A stretch of 64,000 bases of DNA from an uncultured Phocaeicola sp. (GCA_944320845.1 CALUJA010000010.1:1-64000), one strand, 5' to 3'; positions 36,113 to 48,516 are shown, numbered from the stretch's first letter. The notes: generated by a model not told the origin, from the letters alone. Translations and numbers: made by a program.

Positions 36113-37801
36113 TCAGTCCTCCATCAGCTTGCGGTAACGCACGCGCTTCGGCTCCACATTGCCCATGCGCTTCATCTTGTTTTCCTCGTATTCGGTATAC
36201 GAACCTTCGAAGTAGAATACCTGGCTGTCGCCCTCAAAGGCAAGGATGTGGGTACATATACGGTCGAGGAACCAGCGGTCGTGGCTGATTACCACGGCGC
36301 ATCCGGCAAAATCCTCAAGCCCCTCTTCCAGCGCACGCAAGGTATTGACGTCAATGTCGTTGGTAGGCTCGTCGAGCAGCAGCACGTTTCCTTCCTCCTT
36401 CAATGCCATGGCCAGATGGAGGCGGTTGCGCTCACCGCCCGAAAGCATGCCGCAGAGCTTCTCCTGATCGGCCCCCGAAAAGTTGAAGCGGCTCAGATAA
36501 GCGCGGGCGTTCACATCGCGGTTTCCCATGCGAATCAGCTCGTTGCCCCCGCTGATTACCTGATAAACGCTCTTGCCGGGGTCGATATCCTTGTGCTGTT
36601 GGTCGACATAGGCAACCTTTACGGTCTCTCCCACCTCAAACTCTCCCCGGTCGGGCTTTTCGAGTCCCATAATCAGACGGAACAGCGTGGTCTTTCCGGC
36701 CCCGTTCGGCCCGATAACACCCACGATGCCGTTAGGCGGAAGCATGAAGTTGAGGTCGTCAAACAGCAGCTTGTCGCCATACGCCTTCGCCACATGGCGT
36801 GCCTCGATGACCTTGTTTCCCAGACGCGGGCCGTTGGGGATGAAGATTTCCAGCTTTTCCTCCTTCTCCTTCACATCCTCGTTCAGCAGCTTGTCGTAAG
36901 AGTTCAGACGGGCCTTTCCCTTTGCCTGGCGGGCCTTGGGAGCCATGCGCACCCACTCCAGCTCGCGCTCCAGCGTCTTGCGGCGCTTGCTTGCCACCTT
37001 CTCCTCCATCTCCATGCGGCGGGTCTTCTGCTCCAGCCAGCTGGAGTAGTTTCCTTTCCAGGGAATGCCTTCGCCACGGTCAAGCTCCAGAATCCATCCT
37101 GCCACGTGGTCGAGGAAATAGCGGTCGTGGGTTACGGCGATGACCGTACCTTCATACTGCTGCAGGTGCTGCTCCAGCCAGTCGATGCTTTCGGCGTCCA
37201 GATGGTTGGTAGGCTCGTCGAGCAGCAGGATGTCGGGCTTCTGCAGCAGCAGGCGGCACAGGGCCACACGGCGGCGCTCGCCTCCCGACAGGTTCTTCAC
37301 TGGCTGGTCTTCGGGCGGGCAGCGCAGTGCGTCCATCGCGCGCTCCAGCTTGCTGTCTATATTCCACGCGTCGGTTGCGTCGATGATGTCCTGCAGCTCA
37401 GCCTGGCGTGCAAAGAGAGCGTCCATCTTCTCCGGATTCTCGTAATACTCGGGCAGGCCGAACTTGTTGTTGATTTCCTCATACTCGGCCAGTGTGTCCA
37501 CCACCTGCTGCACGCCCTCCATCACGACCTCCTTCACCGTCTTGGTGTCGTCGAGATGCGGCTCCTGCGCCAGATATCCCACCGAATATCCCGGCGAGAA
37601 CACCACTTCGCCCTGATAGTTGCTGTCCAGCCCGGCGATAATCTTCATCAGTGTAGACTTTCCGGAACCGTTCAGACCGATAATGCCGATTTTGGCACCA
37701 TAAAAGAAAGAAAGGTAGATGTCTTTCAATACCTGCTTGTTGTTTTGGAATGACTTGCTCACCCCAACCATTGAAAAGATAATTTTTTTGTCGTCTGCCA
37801 T
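36113..37801 (-). CDS. ettA: ABC-F ATPase, energy-dependent translational throttle protein
   Basis: 562 residues, close to the 555 of E. coli EttA. Two ABC domains: Walker A GLNGSGKSTLM then LSGGERRRVALC and LLLDEPTNHLDAESIDWLE in the first; GPNGAGKTTLF, LSGGERNRLHLA and LLLDEPTNDIDVNTLRALE in the second. Between them are the arm and the P-site tRNA interaction motif region. No membrane segments. It binds the ribosomal E site and gates translation according to energy state. The frame is open to 37921 but MADDKKIIFSM at 37801 matches the family start. Last gene after HAD and panB. Confidence 0.94.
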   Translation of the reverse strand: MADDKKIIFSMVGVSKSFQNNKQVLKDIYLSFFYGAKIGIIGLNGSGKSTLMKIIAGLDSNYQGEVVFSPGYSVGYLAQEPHLDDTKTVKEVVMEGVQQVVDTLAEYEEINNKFGLPEYYENPEKMDALFARQAELQDIIDATDAWNIDSKLERAMDALRCPPEDQPVKNLSGGERRRVALCRLLLQKPDILLLDEPTNHLDAESIDWLEQHLQQYEGTVIAVTHDRYFLDHVAGWILELDRGEGIPWKGNYSSWLEQKTRRMEMEEKVASKRRKTLERELEWVRMAPKARQAKGKARLNSYDKLLNEDVKEKEEKLEIFIPNGPRLGNKVIEARHVAKAYGDKLLFDDLNFMLPPNGIVGVIGPNGAGKTTLFRLIMGLEKPDRGEFEVGETVKVAYVDQQHKDIDPGKSVYQVISGGNELIRMGNRDVNARAYLSRFNFSGADQEKLCGMLSGGERNRLHLAMALKEEGNVLLLDEPTNDIDVNTLRALEEGLEDFAGCAVVISHDRWFLDRICTHILAFEGDSQVFYFEGSYTEYEENKMKRMGNVEPKRVRYRKLMED

Positions 37802-37853
37802 ATTCTTTGATTTTTGTTTTTTCAGTTGACCAGTTTGACGAGTCGGCCGAATG

Positions 37854-38675
37854 CTAATACTGCTCCGCCTCGTTGGGGAAGTCGCACGCCTTGACATCGG
37901 CCACATACTGTCCGATGGCATCGGTCATCACCGTATGCAGGTCGGCATAGCGGCGCAGGAACTTCGGGCTGAAGCCCTTGGTCATGCCCAGCATGTCGGC
38001 CACTACCAGCACCTGCCCGTCCACCGCGCCTCCGGCACCGATGCCGATGACGGGAATCTTCAGTTCGCTTGTCACGCGGGCAGCCAGTGCCGCCGGAATC
38101 TTCTCAAGCACCAGTCCGAAACATCCCGCCTCCTCCAGCAGATGGGCGTCGCGCACCAGCTTCTCGGCCTCGGCATCCTCTTTGGCACGCACGGTATACG
38201 TGCCGTATTTGTTGATGGACTGCGGCATCAGCCCCAAATGTCCCATAACCGGCACCCCTGCGCCGATAATCCGGCGGATGGCATCAATCACCTCTTCGCC
38301 TCCCTCCAGCTTCAGGGCGTCGGCATGCGTCTCCTTCATCATGCGGATGGCGTTGCGCACGCCGTCATACGGGTCGGCCTGATAAGAGCCGAAAGGCATG
38401 TCGACCACCACCAGGGCACGCTTCACGCCGCGCATCACCGACTTGCCGTGGTAAATCATCTGGTCGACGGTAATCGGAAGGGTCGTCACGTTTCCCGCCA
38501 TCACGTTCGAGGCAGAGTCGCCCACCAGTATCACATCCACACCCGCCCCGTCTACAATCTGCGCCGTGGTATAGTCGTAAGAAGTCAGCATTGAAATCTT
38601 CTCGCCGCGCTGCTTCATCTCCATCAGGCGGTGAGTCGTCACTTTACGGGTATCACCCGACAAATATCCAGCCAT
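37854..38675 (-). CDS. panB: 3-methyl-2-oxobutanoate hydroxymethyltransferase
   Basis: 273 residues, the family length. It makes ketopantoate from alpha-ketoisovalerate with methylene-tetrahydrofolate, the first step of pantothenate synthesis. Conserved stretches are [18 protein letters not shown], the Mg-binding [19 protein letters not shown], the catalytic [15 protein letters not shown] and the IGIGAG loop. It is in a minus-strand series HAD-panB-ettA with gaps of 35 and 52 bp. Confidence 0.97.
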   Translation of the reverse strand: MAGYLSGDTRKVTTHRLMEMKQRGEKISMLTSYDYTTAQIVDGAGVDVILVGDSASNVMAGNVTTLPITVDQMIYHGKSVMRGVKRALVVVDMPFGSYQADPYDGVRNAIRMMKETHADALKLEGGEEVIDAIRRIIGAGVPVMGHLGLMPQSINKYGTYTVRAKEDAEAEKLVRDAHLLEEAGCFGLVLEKIPAALAARVTSELKIPVIGIGAGGAVDGQVLVVADMLGMTKGFSPKFLRRYADLHTVMTDAIGQYVADVKACDFPNEAEQY

Positions 38676-38710
38676 AAGTCATCCTCCTCTTTAGCATTTG
38701 TACAATCAAT

Positions 38711-39361
38711 CTATTTAAGCAACTTCATCATGTCGTCGCAGGTAAACGAGCGGAAATCGGGAATCACCGTGCGGCACTTGTCGCGGATGGCCTCTTCGGG
38801 ATTGGTGGTGCTCAGGCCCACCACCGCCATGCCTGCCGCGTTGCCCGCCTCGAGTCCGTGAAAGGAGTCCTCAAACACCACACAGTTTTGCGGCACGGTG
38901 CCGAACACCTCCGCCCCGAGCAGGAAACAGTCGGGGGCAGGCTTCGAGCGTGCAAACTGCTCCGCCGTCAGGATGCGGTCTACCAGCGGCTTCAGCTCCG
39001 GATGGGCGGCATACACGTTGGCCATCTTCTTTTCGTTGGAGCTGGTGACAATGGCAATCTTCACCCCCCTGCCGCGCAGCTCGCGCATGAAGTCGGCCAC
39101 TCCCGGCACATATATATATTGCATCTCGCTTTCATAACGGTCGAGAGCTTCGGTTATCCGCTTCTGCTCCTCGTCCATACCCTGAAAATACTTTCCGTAA
39201 ATCTGGTCCAGTGTCTGCCCCTTTATCTTCAGTCCGAAGGCCTCATACTCCGGATGGTACTTGCGCCCCACCCCGTTCCAGAAAACGGTGTATTGCGACT
39301 CCGTATCCATCACCACCCCGTCGAAGTCGAAAAGGGCGGCCACACACTTTGCTGTATCCAT
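38711..39361 (-). CDS. HAD-family phosphatase, beta-phosphoglucomutase-like
   Basis: 216 residues. Motif I FDFDGVVMDTESQY has the DxDxV pattern of the beta-PGM/phosphatase branch with an alpha-helical cap after it. Motif II is IAIVTSSNEKK, motif III the Lys in ARSKPAPDCF, and motif IV FEDSFHGLEAGNAAG. Substrate unknown; sugar phosphates are the most common. First gene of the HAD-panB-ettA unit. Confidence 0.88.
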   Translation of the reverse strand: MDTAKCVAALFDFDGVVMDTESQYTVFWNGVGRKYHPEYEAFGLKIKGQTLDQIYGKYFQGMDEEQKRITEALDRYESEMQYIYVPGVADFMRELRGRGVKIAIVTSSNEKKMANVYAAHPELKPLVDRILTAEQFARSKPAPDCFLLGAEVFGTVPQNCVVFEDSFHGLEAGNAAGMAVVGLSTTNPEEAIRDKCRTVIPDFRSFTCDDMMKLLK

Positions 39362-39430
39362 TCTTTTACCTTAATTTTATTTTTAGTTTGATTTAACAGC
39401 GCAAAGTTCAGAAATATTCACTCATATTCC

Positions 39431-39438
39431 TAACTTTG
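39431..39438 (+). promoter_or_regulatory. Putative -7 box of the MATE gene
   Basis: TAACTTTG, a full match to TAnnTTTG, 32 bp before the ATG. The -33 region is poor. Confidence 0.5.
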
Positions 39439-39470
39439 CAGCACAATTTTAACGAAAGAATACACAAAAC

Positions 39471-40838
39471 ATGGAAATGAACAATCCGCATGTGCTTGGC
39501 GAGGCACCTATCGGGAAACTGCTCTGGCAATATTCCATCCCTGCCATCATCGGCATGACCCTGACATCGTTATACAACATCATCGACAGCATCTTCATCG
39601 GCCACGGAGTGGGCGCGCTGGCCATCACCGCCCTGGCCATCACCTTTCCGCTGATGAACCTGCTGATTGCGTTCAGCACGCTGGTGGGTGTGGGCGGCGC
39701 CACGCTGTCGTCCATCCGCCTGGGGCAGAAAGACCAGCACGGGGCGGAAGACATTCTGGGCAACGTGACGGTGATGTGTGTGGTAAACGCCGTGGTGTTC
39801 GGCAGCATCTCGCTGATTTTCCTCGATCCGATTCTCTACTTCTTCGGGGCGACGGACGCCACCATCGGATATGCCCACGACTTCATGGAGGTGATTCTGC
39901 TCGGCACGCCCATATCCTATGTCATGATTGGGCTCAACAACGTGATGCGGGCCACGGGCTATCCCAAAAAGGCCATGCTCTCGTCGATGCTCACCGTGGG
40001 CTGCAACATCGTGTTTGCGCCCCTGTTCATCTTCTGGTTCGGATGGGGCATCCGGGGAGCGGCCATCGCCACCATCCTCTCGCAGTTCATCGGCATGATT
40101 TGGGTGCTCTACCATTTCTGCGACAAGAAGAGCTACATCCGCTTCAAGAGGCGGTGCTTCCACCTGAAGCGGAAAATCATCGGAAACGTGTTCGCCATCG
40201 GGATGTCGCCCTTTGTGATGAACGTATGCGCCTGCGGCATCACCATCTTCATCAACAACAGCCTGCTGACCTACGGGGGCGACCTGTCTATCGGCGCATT
40301 CGGCATCCTCAACCGCATCCAGATGCTGTTTGTCATGATTGTGATGGGAATCACCATGGGCATGCAGCCCATCACGGGATACAACTATGGGGCGCAGCTC
40401 TTTTCGCGCGTGAAGCATACGCTGAAGCTGGGCATGATTGCCGCCACCCTCATCACCGTGTTCGGCTTTCTGGTGGGGGAGATTTTTCCGAAGATGTTTG
40501 TGGGCATGTTCACCACCAACGACGAGCTGACGGAACAGGCCACCGTAGCCCTGCGCTTCGGCGTGGCGGCCTTCCCCGTGGTAGGGGCGCAGATTGTCAT
40601 CACCCAGTTCTTCCAGTCTATCGGGAAGGCGAAGATTTCCATCTTCCTGTCGCTCTCGCGGCAGCTGCTCTTCCTGCTTCCGGGACTCGCGCTGCTGCCG
40701 TTGGCCTACGACCTGAACGGCGTATGGCTCAGCATGCCTGTGTCCGACTTTCTGGCCTATGCGGTGGCGGCATGGATGCTGGTCTACCACTACCGCCACA
40801 AGATGAAGGAACCGTCCTCGCAGCCGGGCGTCAGCTGA
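39471..40838 (+). CDS. MATE-family multidrug/sodium antiporter
   Basis: 455 residues with 12 hydrophobic helices in two six-helix bundles. The N-terminal part PIGKLLWQYSIPAIIGMTLTSLYNIIDSIFIG is the classical MATE opening with the Asn/Asp pair. MGMQPITGYNYGA, the matching segment of the second half, is also conserved. It exports cationic compounds in exchange for Na+ or H+. Its stop codon overlaps that of the convergent mntH gene. Confidence 0.94.
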   Translation: MEMNNPHVLGEAPIGKLLWQYSIPAIIGMTLTSLYNIIDSIFIGHGVGALAITALAITFPLMNLLIAFSTLVGVGGATLSSIRLGQKDQHGAEDILGNVTVMCVVNAVVFGSISLIFLDPILYFFGATDATIGYAHDFMEVILLGTPISYVMIGLNNVMRATGYPKKAMLSSMLTVGCNIVFAPLFIFWFGWGIRGAAIATILSQFIGMIWVLYHFCDKKSYIRFKRRCFHLKRKIIGNVFAIGMSPFVMNVCACGITIFINNSLLTYGGDLSIGAFGILNRIQMLFVMIVMGITMGMQPITGYNYGAQLFSRVKHTLKLGMIAATLITVFGFLVGEIFPKMFVGMFTTNDELTEQATVALRFGVAAFPVVGAQIVITQFFQSIGKAKISIFLSLSRQLLFLLPGLALLPLAYDLNGVWLSMPVSDFLAYAVAAWMLVYHYRHKMKEPSSQPGVS

Positions 40839-42084
40839 ACAGCAGCATGATGTTGAGCACCGACACCACGGCGGCGATGGTATAGAGCACAAAGGTGCTC
40901 CACCGCGAGTTGGCGTATTTCCCCATCACACGGCGCGAGGAGGTCAGTCCCACCTGCAGGAATACCGTAAAGGGAAGCTGGACGCTCAGCACCATCTGCG
41001 AAATGATGAGCCCCTGAAACGGGTCATTGATGAACAGGATGATGACCAGCGCCATGCCCAGCGACAGCAGCACGCCCACCCGCGAGTGGATGTCGCGGAT
41101 GTGGTACGACTCGCCGAACATGCCGGCAAAGATGGAGCCCGCAGCCATCCCGCTGGTGACCGTGGACGAAAGTCCCGCCATGAGCAGGGCCAGGGCGAAT
41201 ATCGTGCCGGCCTGGTTTCCCAGCAGAGGGCCGAGCAGCGACTGGGCCTGCTGGAGCTCCTCCACCGGCGTATGGCTGGCAAAGAAGGTGGCGGCGGCAA
41301 GCAGAATCATCGCACTGTTGATGGCCCACCCCACCCCCATCGAGAAAAGCGTATCGAAAAACTCGTATTTCAGCAGGCGGCGGACGGAAGCGTCGTCCTT
41401 CCTGTTGTATTCGCGGCTCTGCACCACCTCCGAGTGCAGGAAAAGGTTATGAGGCATCACCACCGCCCCCAGCACGCTCATGATGATGAGCATGCTTCCC
41501 TCGGGAATGCCGGGAACCACCCACGAACGGGCGGCAAGCGGCCAGTCGATGTCTACCAGAAACAGTTCGTAAAGGAAAGACAGTCCGATGACGGACACGA
41601 AGGCGATGATGCCCCGCTCTATCCGCCGGTAGGAGTTGGTGAAAAGCAGGATGACCACCAGTGCGGCGGTCAGCACAGAGCCCCACACCACGGGCACGCC
41701 CAGCAGCATCTCCAGGGCAATCGCACCGCCCAGAATCTCCGCCAGCGAAGTGGAGATGGAGGCCAGCACCGCACTGCCCAGTATGGGGCGCGCCACCCAC
41801 CGGGGCGCATACTTTGTGGCCGCCTCGCTCAGGCAAAGGCCCGTGACGATGCCCAGATGGGCCACATTGTGCTGCAGCACGATGAGCATCACCGTCGAGA
41901 GCGTGACCACCCACAGCAGCGTATAGCCGAAGTCCGACCCCGCGGCGAAGTTTGAAGCCCAGTTGCCGGGGTCGATGAATCCCACCGTCACCAGCAGGCC
42001 GGGGCCGATGTATTTGAAAAAGTCAAGACCGCCCAGATAGCGCTGGTGGTCTTTCCGCTTCAGTTCCTTGATAAAGTTCCACAT
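40831..42084 (-). CDS. mntH: Nramp-family divalent metal (Mn/Fe) transporter
   Basis: 417 residues with 11 hydrophobic helices. Both metal-site motifs are intact: DPGNW in TM1 (D38, N41) and MPHNLFLHS in TM6. It imports Mn2+ or Fe2+ with protons. The frame is open to 42132, but the ATG at 42084 fits the family and leaves 11 bp after the peptidase gene, so it is the third gene of that minus-strand unit. No terminator fits between it and the MATE gene, because the two stops share an 8-bp palindrome. Confidence 0.93.
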   Translation of the reverse strand: MWNFIKELKRKDHQRYLGGLDFFKYIGPGLLVTVGFIDPGNWASNFAAGSDFGYTLLWVVTLSTVMLIVLQHNVAHLGIVTGLCLSEAATKYAPRWVARPILGSAVLASISTSLAEILGGAIALEMLLGVPVVWGSVLTAALVVILLFTNSYRRIERGIIAFVSVIGLSFLYELFLVDIDWPLAARSWVVPGIPEGSMLIIMSVLGAVVMPHNLFLHSEVVQSREYNRKDDASVRRLLKYEFFDTLFSMGVGWAINSAMILLAAATFFASHTPVEELQQAQSLLGPLLGNQAGTIFALALLMAGLSSTVTSGMAAGSIFAGMFGESYHIRDIHSRVGVLLSLGMALVIILFINDPFQGLIISQMVLSVQLPFTVFLQVGLTSSRRVMGKYANSRWSTFVLYTIAAVVSVLNIMLLFS

Positions 42085-42095
42085 GGCCGCGAAGA

Positions 42096-43334
42096 TTATT
42101 CCCTGATGTCCGTGCCGCCCGCATTCCTCCATACCGCGTCATACCACGACACCGACATGCGGTAATATTCCTCCCACGAGGCCGACTGCAGCTCCGCTCC
42201 GGGCAGATACATGCCCGTGCCGCAAAAGCGGTCTCTGTCCACCTCCGGAAGAGACGAACGCTTGCCCTCCACGCAGCTCTTCGCCACGACCGCCGCATCC
42301 AGTACCTGGCGGAAGGCTTCGGGCACCTCACCCCCGTTGAGCGCGCGGACGAAGTCCTCTACATCGAAGGAAAAGTTGGTATAGTCGGCAGCGGACGACA
42401 CACGCCTGCCATACTGCTGCAGGGCTTCCAGGCTGACGCTTGCCTCCGGATGGCTCTGCAGCTCGGCGGCCACGGCATCCGCCAGAGCCTCCATGCGGCG
42501 GCAGTCCAGCACCGCACACGTGCCCCACAGGTTCTGATAATAAGTGGTGAAGGCATTGCAGATGCTCTGAAACTCCACTTCCGGCTCACACAGATAGCGG
42601 AACATGGCGTGATAGGGGAATCCGTCTTCGGGGGTCTCCATCACCGAGGCGATGCAGTAGTCGGCCACATCGCGCAACTCGTAGGCCACCTCGACCGCAC
42701 CCATCATGCACGCGTCGAACAGGATGAAGTCGAGTGTAGAGGCCCCGCCGAACGACTGCGCCAGCACATCGCGCAGCTCGGGCATGTTGATGGAATATCC
42801 TCCGTCGCTGCCGAAGGCCCTCCCCGTCACGGTGGCGTCGGCCGGCATCCATCCCGTGGCGTGCGAGCCGAATATCAGTCCGTACGACTCGGCTGGGGAC
42901 GCCATCTGCATGTCGCCGAACACCTGGAGCATGACAGCCGGGTCGGTGGCGTTATAGTCCGCCGTCTCTTCATAAGTCTTGCGCACGACGGCCTCCCGAA
43001 ACACGGTGTCAAAGTCGGGACTGACGGCCGCCGGCCTTTCGTTGATGTTTCCCCGCCCGTCGGACACAAACTCCAGAATGGCCGGACTTTCCACCAGCGC
43101 ATCGCTCACCCGCGGACGGTAATACACCAGCAGGCAGCACGAGTCTGTCATCTCCGCCATGCTCTCATACATCCACACCACGTTCTGCTTCAGGTCGGCA
43201 TCCAGATTGTTGTTGGCCACGAGATAGGCCAGAATCGTCCGCCCCCGGTGCGGCAGCCTCTCGTCTTCGGGTATTTCGTTGGAGCAGGCGGCAAGCAGCA
43301 CCCCGGCTGCCAGCAGAAACCACAGTCGCTTCAT
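42096..43334 (-). CDS. Clostripain-family (C11) cysteine peptidase, lipoprotein
   Basis: 412 residues with a lipoprotein signal (LLAAGVLLAAC). The peptidase fold of the caspase-like clan is seen in TILAYLVANNNLD, the catalytic His H158 in LIFGSHATGWMP and the catalytic Cys C209 in LDFILFDACMMGAVEVAYELR. Such Bacteroides enzymes cleave after Arg or Lys at the cell surface and may be activated by self-cleavage. The ATG at 43334 gives the better signal; 43346 is possible. It overlaps nothing essential and lies 8 bp after the small exported protein gene. Confidence 0.9.
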   Translation of the reverse strand: MKRLWFLLAAGVLLAACSNEIPEDERLPHRGRTILAYLVANNNLDADLKQNVVWMYESMAEMTDSCCLLVYYRPRVSDALVESPAILEFVSDGRGNINERPAAVSPDFDTVFREAVVRKTYEETADYNATDPAVMLQVFGDMQMASPAESYGLIFGSHATGWMPADATVTGRAFGSDGGYSINMPELRDVLAQSFGGASTLDFILFDACMMGAVEVAYELRDVADYCIASVMETPEDGFPYHAMFRYLCEPEVEFQSICNAFTTYYQNLWGTCAVLDCRRMEALADAVAAELQSHPEASVSLEALQQYGRRVSSAADYTNFSFDVEDFVRALNGGEVPEAFRQVLDAAVVAKSCVEGKRSSLPEVDRDRFCGTGMYLPGAELQSASWEEYYRMSVSWYDAVWRNAGGTDIRE

Positions 43335-43342
43335 GTCCGCAC

Positions 43343-43747
43343 TCAATAGGCAGGTTTCTCAAACTTGAATGCGGCGTCCACATCGCGTATCACGAGCGTG
43401 CCGCCCTTCTGGTACTTCTCGCGCAGCTTCTTCATCTCCTTCTGCAGCTTGGCCTTCTTGCGGTTGAAGAACATGAAGCACGTGCGGTTCTTCTCCCCCT
43501 GCTTCTGCTCCAGATAGTCCTTGAGCTGGATGCTGTATGAGGCGCGGCTCACCAGCATGTCGTTGTCGTCGACAGCCGCGCTGTCCACATACTGGATGTC
43601 CGTGAAAAACACCAGCGAGTCGGCAAACGAGGCCGACACTCCGGCCAGATACACGCCATATTTGTTCTTGTCCTTCGGCTTCTTGGCCGGTGCCGACACC
43701 GCCACGACAGCCGCTATCAGCAAACAGATTACCTTTACGTATCGCAT
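43343..43747 (-). CDS. Small exported protein of unknown function
   Basis: 134 residues with a Sec signal (ICLLIAAVVAVSAPA) and a basic KKPKDKNK stretch after it. The mature part has a YGVYLAGVSASFADSLVFFTDIQ region and a Lys-rich helix (FFNRKKAKLQKEMKKLREKY). I do not recognise the family by name, but similar short proteins are common in Bacteroides. The start at 43747 was chosen because the promoter -7 box lies between it and the ATG at 43771. First gene of a unit with the peptidase and mntH. Confidence 0.75.
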   Translation of the reverse strand: MRYVKVICLLIAAVVAVSAPAKKPKDKNKYGVYLAGVSASFADSLVFFTDIQYVDSAAVDDNDMLVSRASYSIQLKDYLEQKQGEKNRTCFMFFNRKKAKLQKEMKKLREKYQKGGTLVIRDVDAAFKFEKPAY

Positions 43748-43768
43748 AACTTTCAAGTTTATAGGCCA

Positions 43769-43799
43769 CAAAGGTAGCTATTTCCGCATGAAAATCAAG
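43769..43799 (-). promoter_or_regulatory. Promoter of the small exported protein-peptidase-mntH unit
   Basis: On the minus strand CTTG, 19-bp spacer, TACCTTTG (43769-43776). Confidence 0.55.
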
Positions 43800-43800
43800 C

Positions 43801-44055
43801 CGTGTGCCCGTATTTTTTCTATTTTAAGGTTTGCGGGGCTCCCCACGGCACACCCGCCTTGTGCGGCAGGCGTAAAACCGCCGGCTTGGCGCGGGGAAAT
43901 TTCCTTTTGCCCCGTCCGGGGCCCGGCCTGACCTCCGGCCCCTGCCCGAAGGCCTGAAGGGGTGCAGGGGTGGTCAAGGGGTATAAGGGGGCTGGAAGGG
44001 TGAAAATCTTACAGACCGACCCGAAAACAAGAAAAATATACTAACGGATGCAGGC
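43801..44055. other. Gene-free G-rich stretch
   Basis: No convincing reading frame. From about 43955 the plus strand is made of repeated short G-runs (aagggg, gcagggg, aggggtataaggggg), giving four or more G4/G5 tracts in 45 bp that could form a quadruplex. A GC-rich segment with cggcctgacc near 43925 has an inverted counterpart ggtcaggccg near 44283, outside the large inverted repeat described next. Confidence 0.4.
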
Positions 44056-44199
44056 AAGGGGGGCAGATAGGGCAGATTTTTTGCCGTTTTCTATAACTTT
44101 CGCAAGACAGAAAAAAAGGCCAGGGGTATACCTGGGGGTTTTACATAACAAATAATATTTTTAGAAAACGCCGAAAAATCTGCCCTATCTGCCCCCCTT
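44056..44199. repeat. Large inverted repeat, 38-bp arms around 68 bp
   Basis: Arms at 44056-44093 and 44162-44199. The outer 26 bp of each arm, containing ggggggcagatagggcag, are perfectly complementary. Across the full 38 bp I count two mismatches. The enclosed 68 bp include a smaller dyad centred on ggtatacc. It lies in a 690-bp gene-free gap between divergent promoters. It could be a mobile-element relic, a transcription-terminating cruciform or an invertible segment; no recombinase is nearby. Confidence 0.9.
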
Positions 44200-44413
44200 T
44201 TTCTGTAACTTCCTCATCTTCTGCCGTCTGACACAGCCTGCAAGAAACGGCATGACCGCCCGGGGCCGGAAGGCAGGCAGGGGTCAGGCCGCCAGGGGTT
44301 CATATTATGTTTAATAATGTGTTGCCGCCGTTCCCGGAATGCGGCTGAAGACCTTCTACCGGCCCATATCGGAAAACGATGGCAAAAGAAGTGCGAATGC
44401 AAAACAAATTACC

Positions 44414-44421
44414 TACATTTG
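44414..44421 (+). promoter_or_regulatory. Putative -7 box of the propeller lipoprotein gene
   Basis: TACATTTG. It places the transcript start near 44428, so the ATGs at 44379 and upstream cannot be the start. Confidence 0.5.
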
Positions 44422-44438
44422 CAACAGCCAACAAAAAA

Positions 44439-45509
44439 ATGAAGACCATGAAAAAATACCTTTACGCAGTGTGCTGCCTCTGTCTGTGGGCGGCCTGCCA
44501 GCGGACGGAAAGCCAGCAGAAGATAGATGTGGACCTGGACGAAACGGAAGCGGAAATCGCATATTCCGGATTCGCCGAGTCGGTGGAGTATGTCACCCTG
44601 AGCCTGACCGACAGTCTGCCCGTGGGCGGGGTGGAACGCCTGTATTTCGACGGCGGACGGATTTTTGTGGAGGACAGCGGCAACGGGGGAATCCTGATAT
44701 TCGACGGGGAAACGGGACGGCTGCTCAGGCGCATGGAAGCCCGCGGAGAAGGGCCGGAAGAAATCAGGCTCAACGGGGCCTTCTGCCTGAACACTTACGA
44801 AAGGCAGCTGTGTGTGTTCGACAAGGGCGACATGAAGGTCAAGACATACGACTACGACGGAAACTTCCTGTCGGCCACCCCTACGGAACATTTCTTCCTC
44901 GACATGGCTTGGACAGACCAGGAAAGGATGACCTGCTTCTACCCCATCTATGCCGGCCGCGAGCAGCCCGAGGGAGTGTGGTCGGCCCACATGTCGGGCA
45001 GCGGGGTAAAGCAGATTGACTCGCACGTGACCGAAGACTGCCGCTTCCACTACTTCCCCGTAATGTACAGCCGCGCAGACGACCGCATCTATTACTACGA
45101 CCGCAACTGGGACGAGCTGTCCGTCCTGACCGCCGACAGCCTCCGCCCGCTGTACTCGTTCCACATCCGGCAGGCCCTCCCATTGGCGGTCAAGGGAAGA
45201 AGAGACCTCTCCCCCCAAGACCTGGACGGACGCGCCATCGTCCATCACTTCGCCTGCTCGGAGCACTTCATCCTGATGTCTTTCCACACCTTCCACCAGA
45301 GCGACATGAGCCGGAAAGACTTCACCTGGATGCTGCTCGACCGGCGGACGGGGCGGACAACCGTGTCAAAGTCCCTGAAAAACGACCTGACGGACGCGGG
45401 AGACGGGACGGAGACCCACTCCCTGTTCTGCAAGGACAGCCGCACATGGGTGCGGGTGGACGACTCGGCAGACGACGCCATCCGCCTGGAAATCGTGCAC
45501 CTGCGCTGA
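44439..45509 (+). CDS. 6-bladed beta-propeller lipoprotein
   Basis: 356 residues with a lipoprotein signal ([14 protein letters not shown]). Blade-like repeats follow, such as [27 protein letters not shown] with GEGPEEI, then [22 protein letters not shown] and [15 protein letters not shown]. The GxGPgE segment is a feature of Bacteroides 6-bladed propeller lipoproteins related to the BF3164 group, of which a second one is encoded at 52413-53447. Function unknown, surface or periplasmic. The next ATG three codons later is an equally good start. Confidence 0.8.
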   Translation: MKTMKKYLYAVCCLCLWAACQRTESQQKIDVDLDETEAEIAYSGFAESVEYVTLSLTDSLPVGGVERLYFDGGRIFVEDSGNGGILIFDGETGRLLRRMEARGEGPEEIRLNGAFCLNTYERQLCVFDKGDMKVKTYDYDGNFLSATPTEHFFLDMAWTDQERMTCFYPIYAGREQPEGVWSAHMSGSGVKQIDSHVTEDCRFHYFPVMYSRADDRIYYYDRNWDELSVLTADSLRPLYSFHIRQALPLAVKGRRDLSPQDLDGRAIVHHFACSEHFILMSFHTFHQSDMSRKDFTWMLLDRRTGRTTVSKSLKNDLTDAGDGTETHSLFCKDSRTWVRVDDSADDAIRLEIVHLR

Positions 45510-45638
45510 CACGGCACGCGCACAGGGGCACGAAATCCCGTTTTGTGGGCCGGCGGCTTGCACAATCGGAAAATTCTTGATAACTTGCGCCTATTTTGAA
45601 CGAATCCCTTCACAAAGGACAAACAAACCGATTGAAGC

Positions 45639-48413
<2,775 letters not shown>

Positions 48414-48420
48414 CGGCCGG

Positions 48421-48487
48421 ATGTAACATGGAATGAAGAATATGTAACAAGGATGCTCGCACGAAACCCGACAAATGGCTATATTTG
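48421..48487 (+). promoter_or_regulatory. Promoter region of the GH3-GH8 unit with direct repeats
   Basis: TATATTTG (48480-48487) fits the -7 consensus, 30 bp before the ATG. Upstream, atgtaaca occurs twice (48421-48428 and 48442-48449), 21 bp apart, on one face of the helix, as expected for a bound regulator. The -33 box is weak. Confidence 0.5.
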
Positions 48488-48516
48488 TGTAACCAACATT
48501 TAATACCATTTGACAC

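Noticed and set aside
44339-45019. 226-codon frame starting before the propeller lipoprotein
   Set aside because: It is a second frame of the same gene and is Arg/Gly-biased; the lipoprotein signal and blade repeats are in the other frame.
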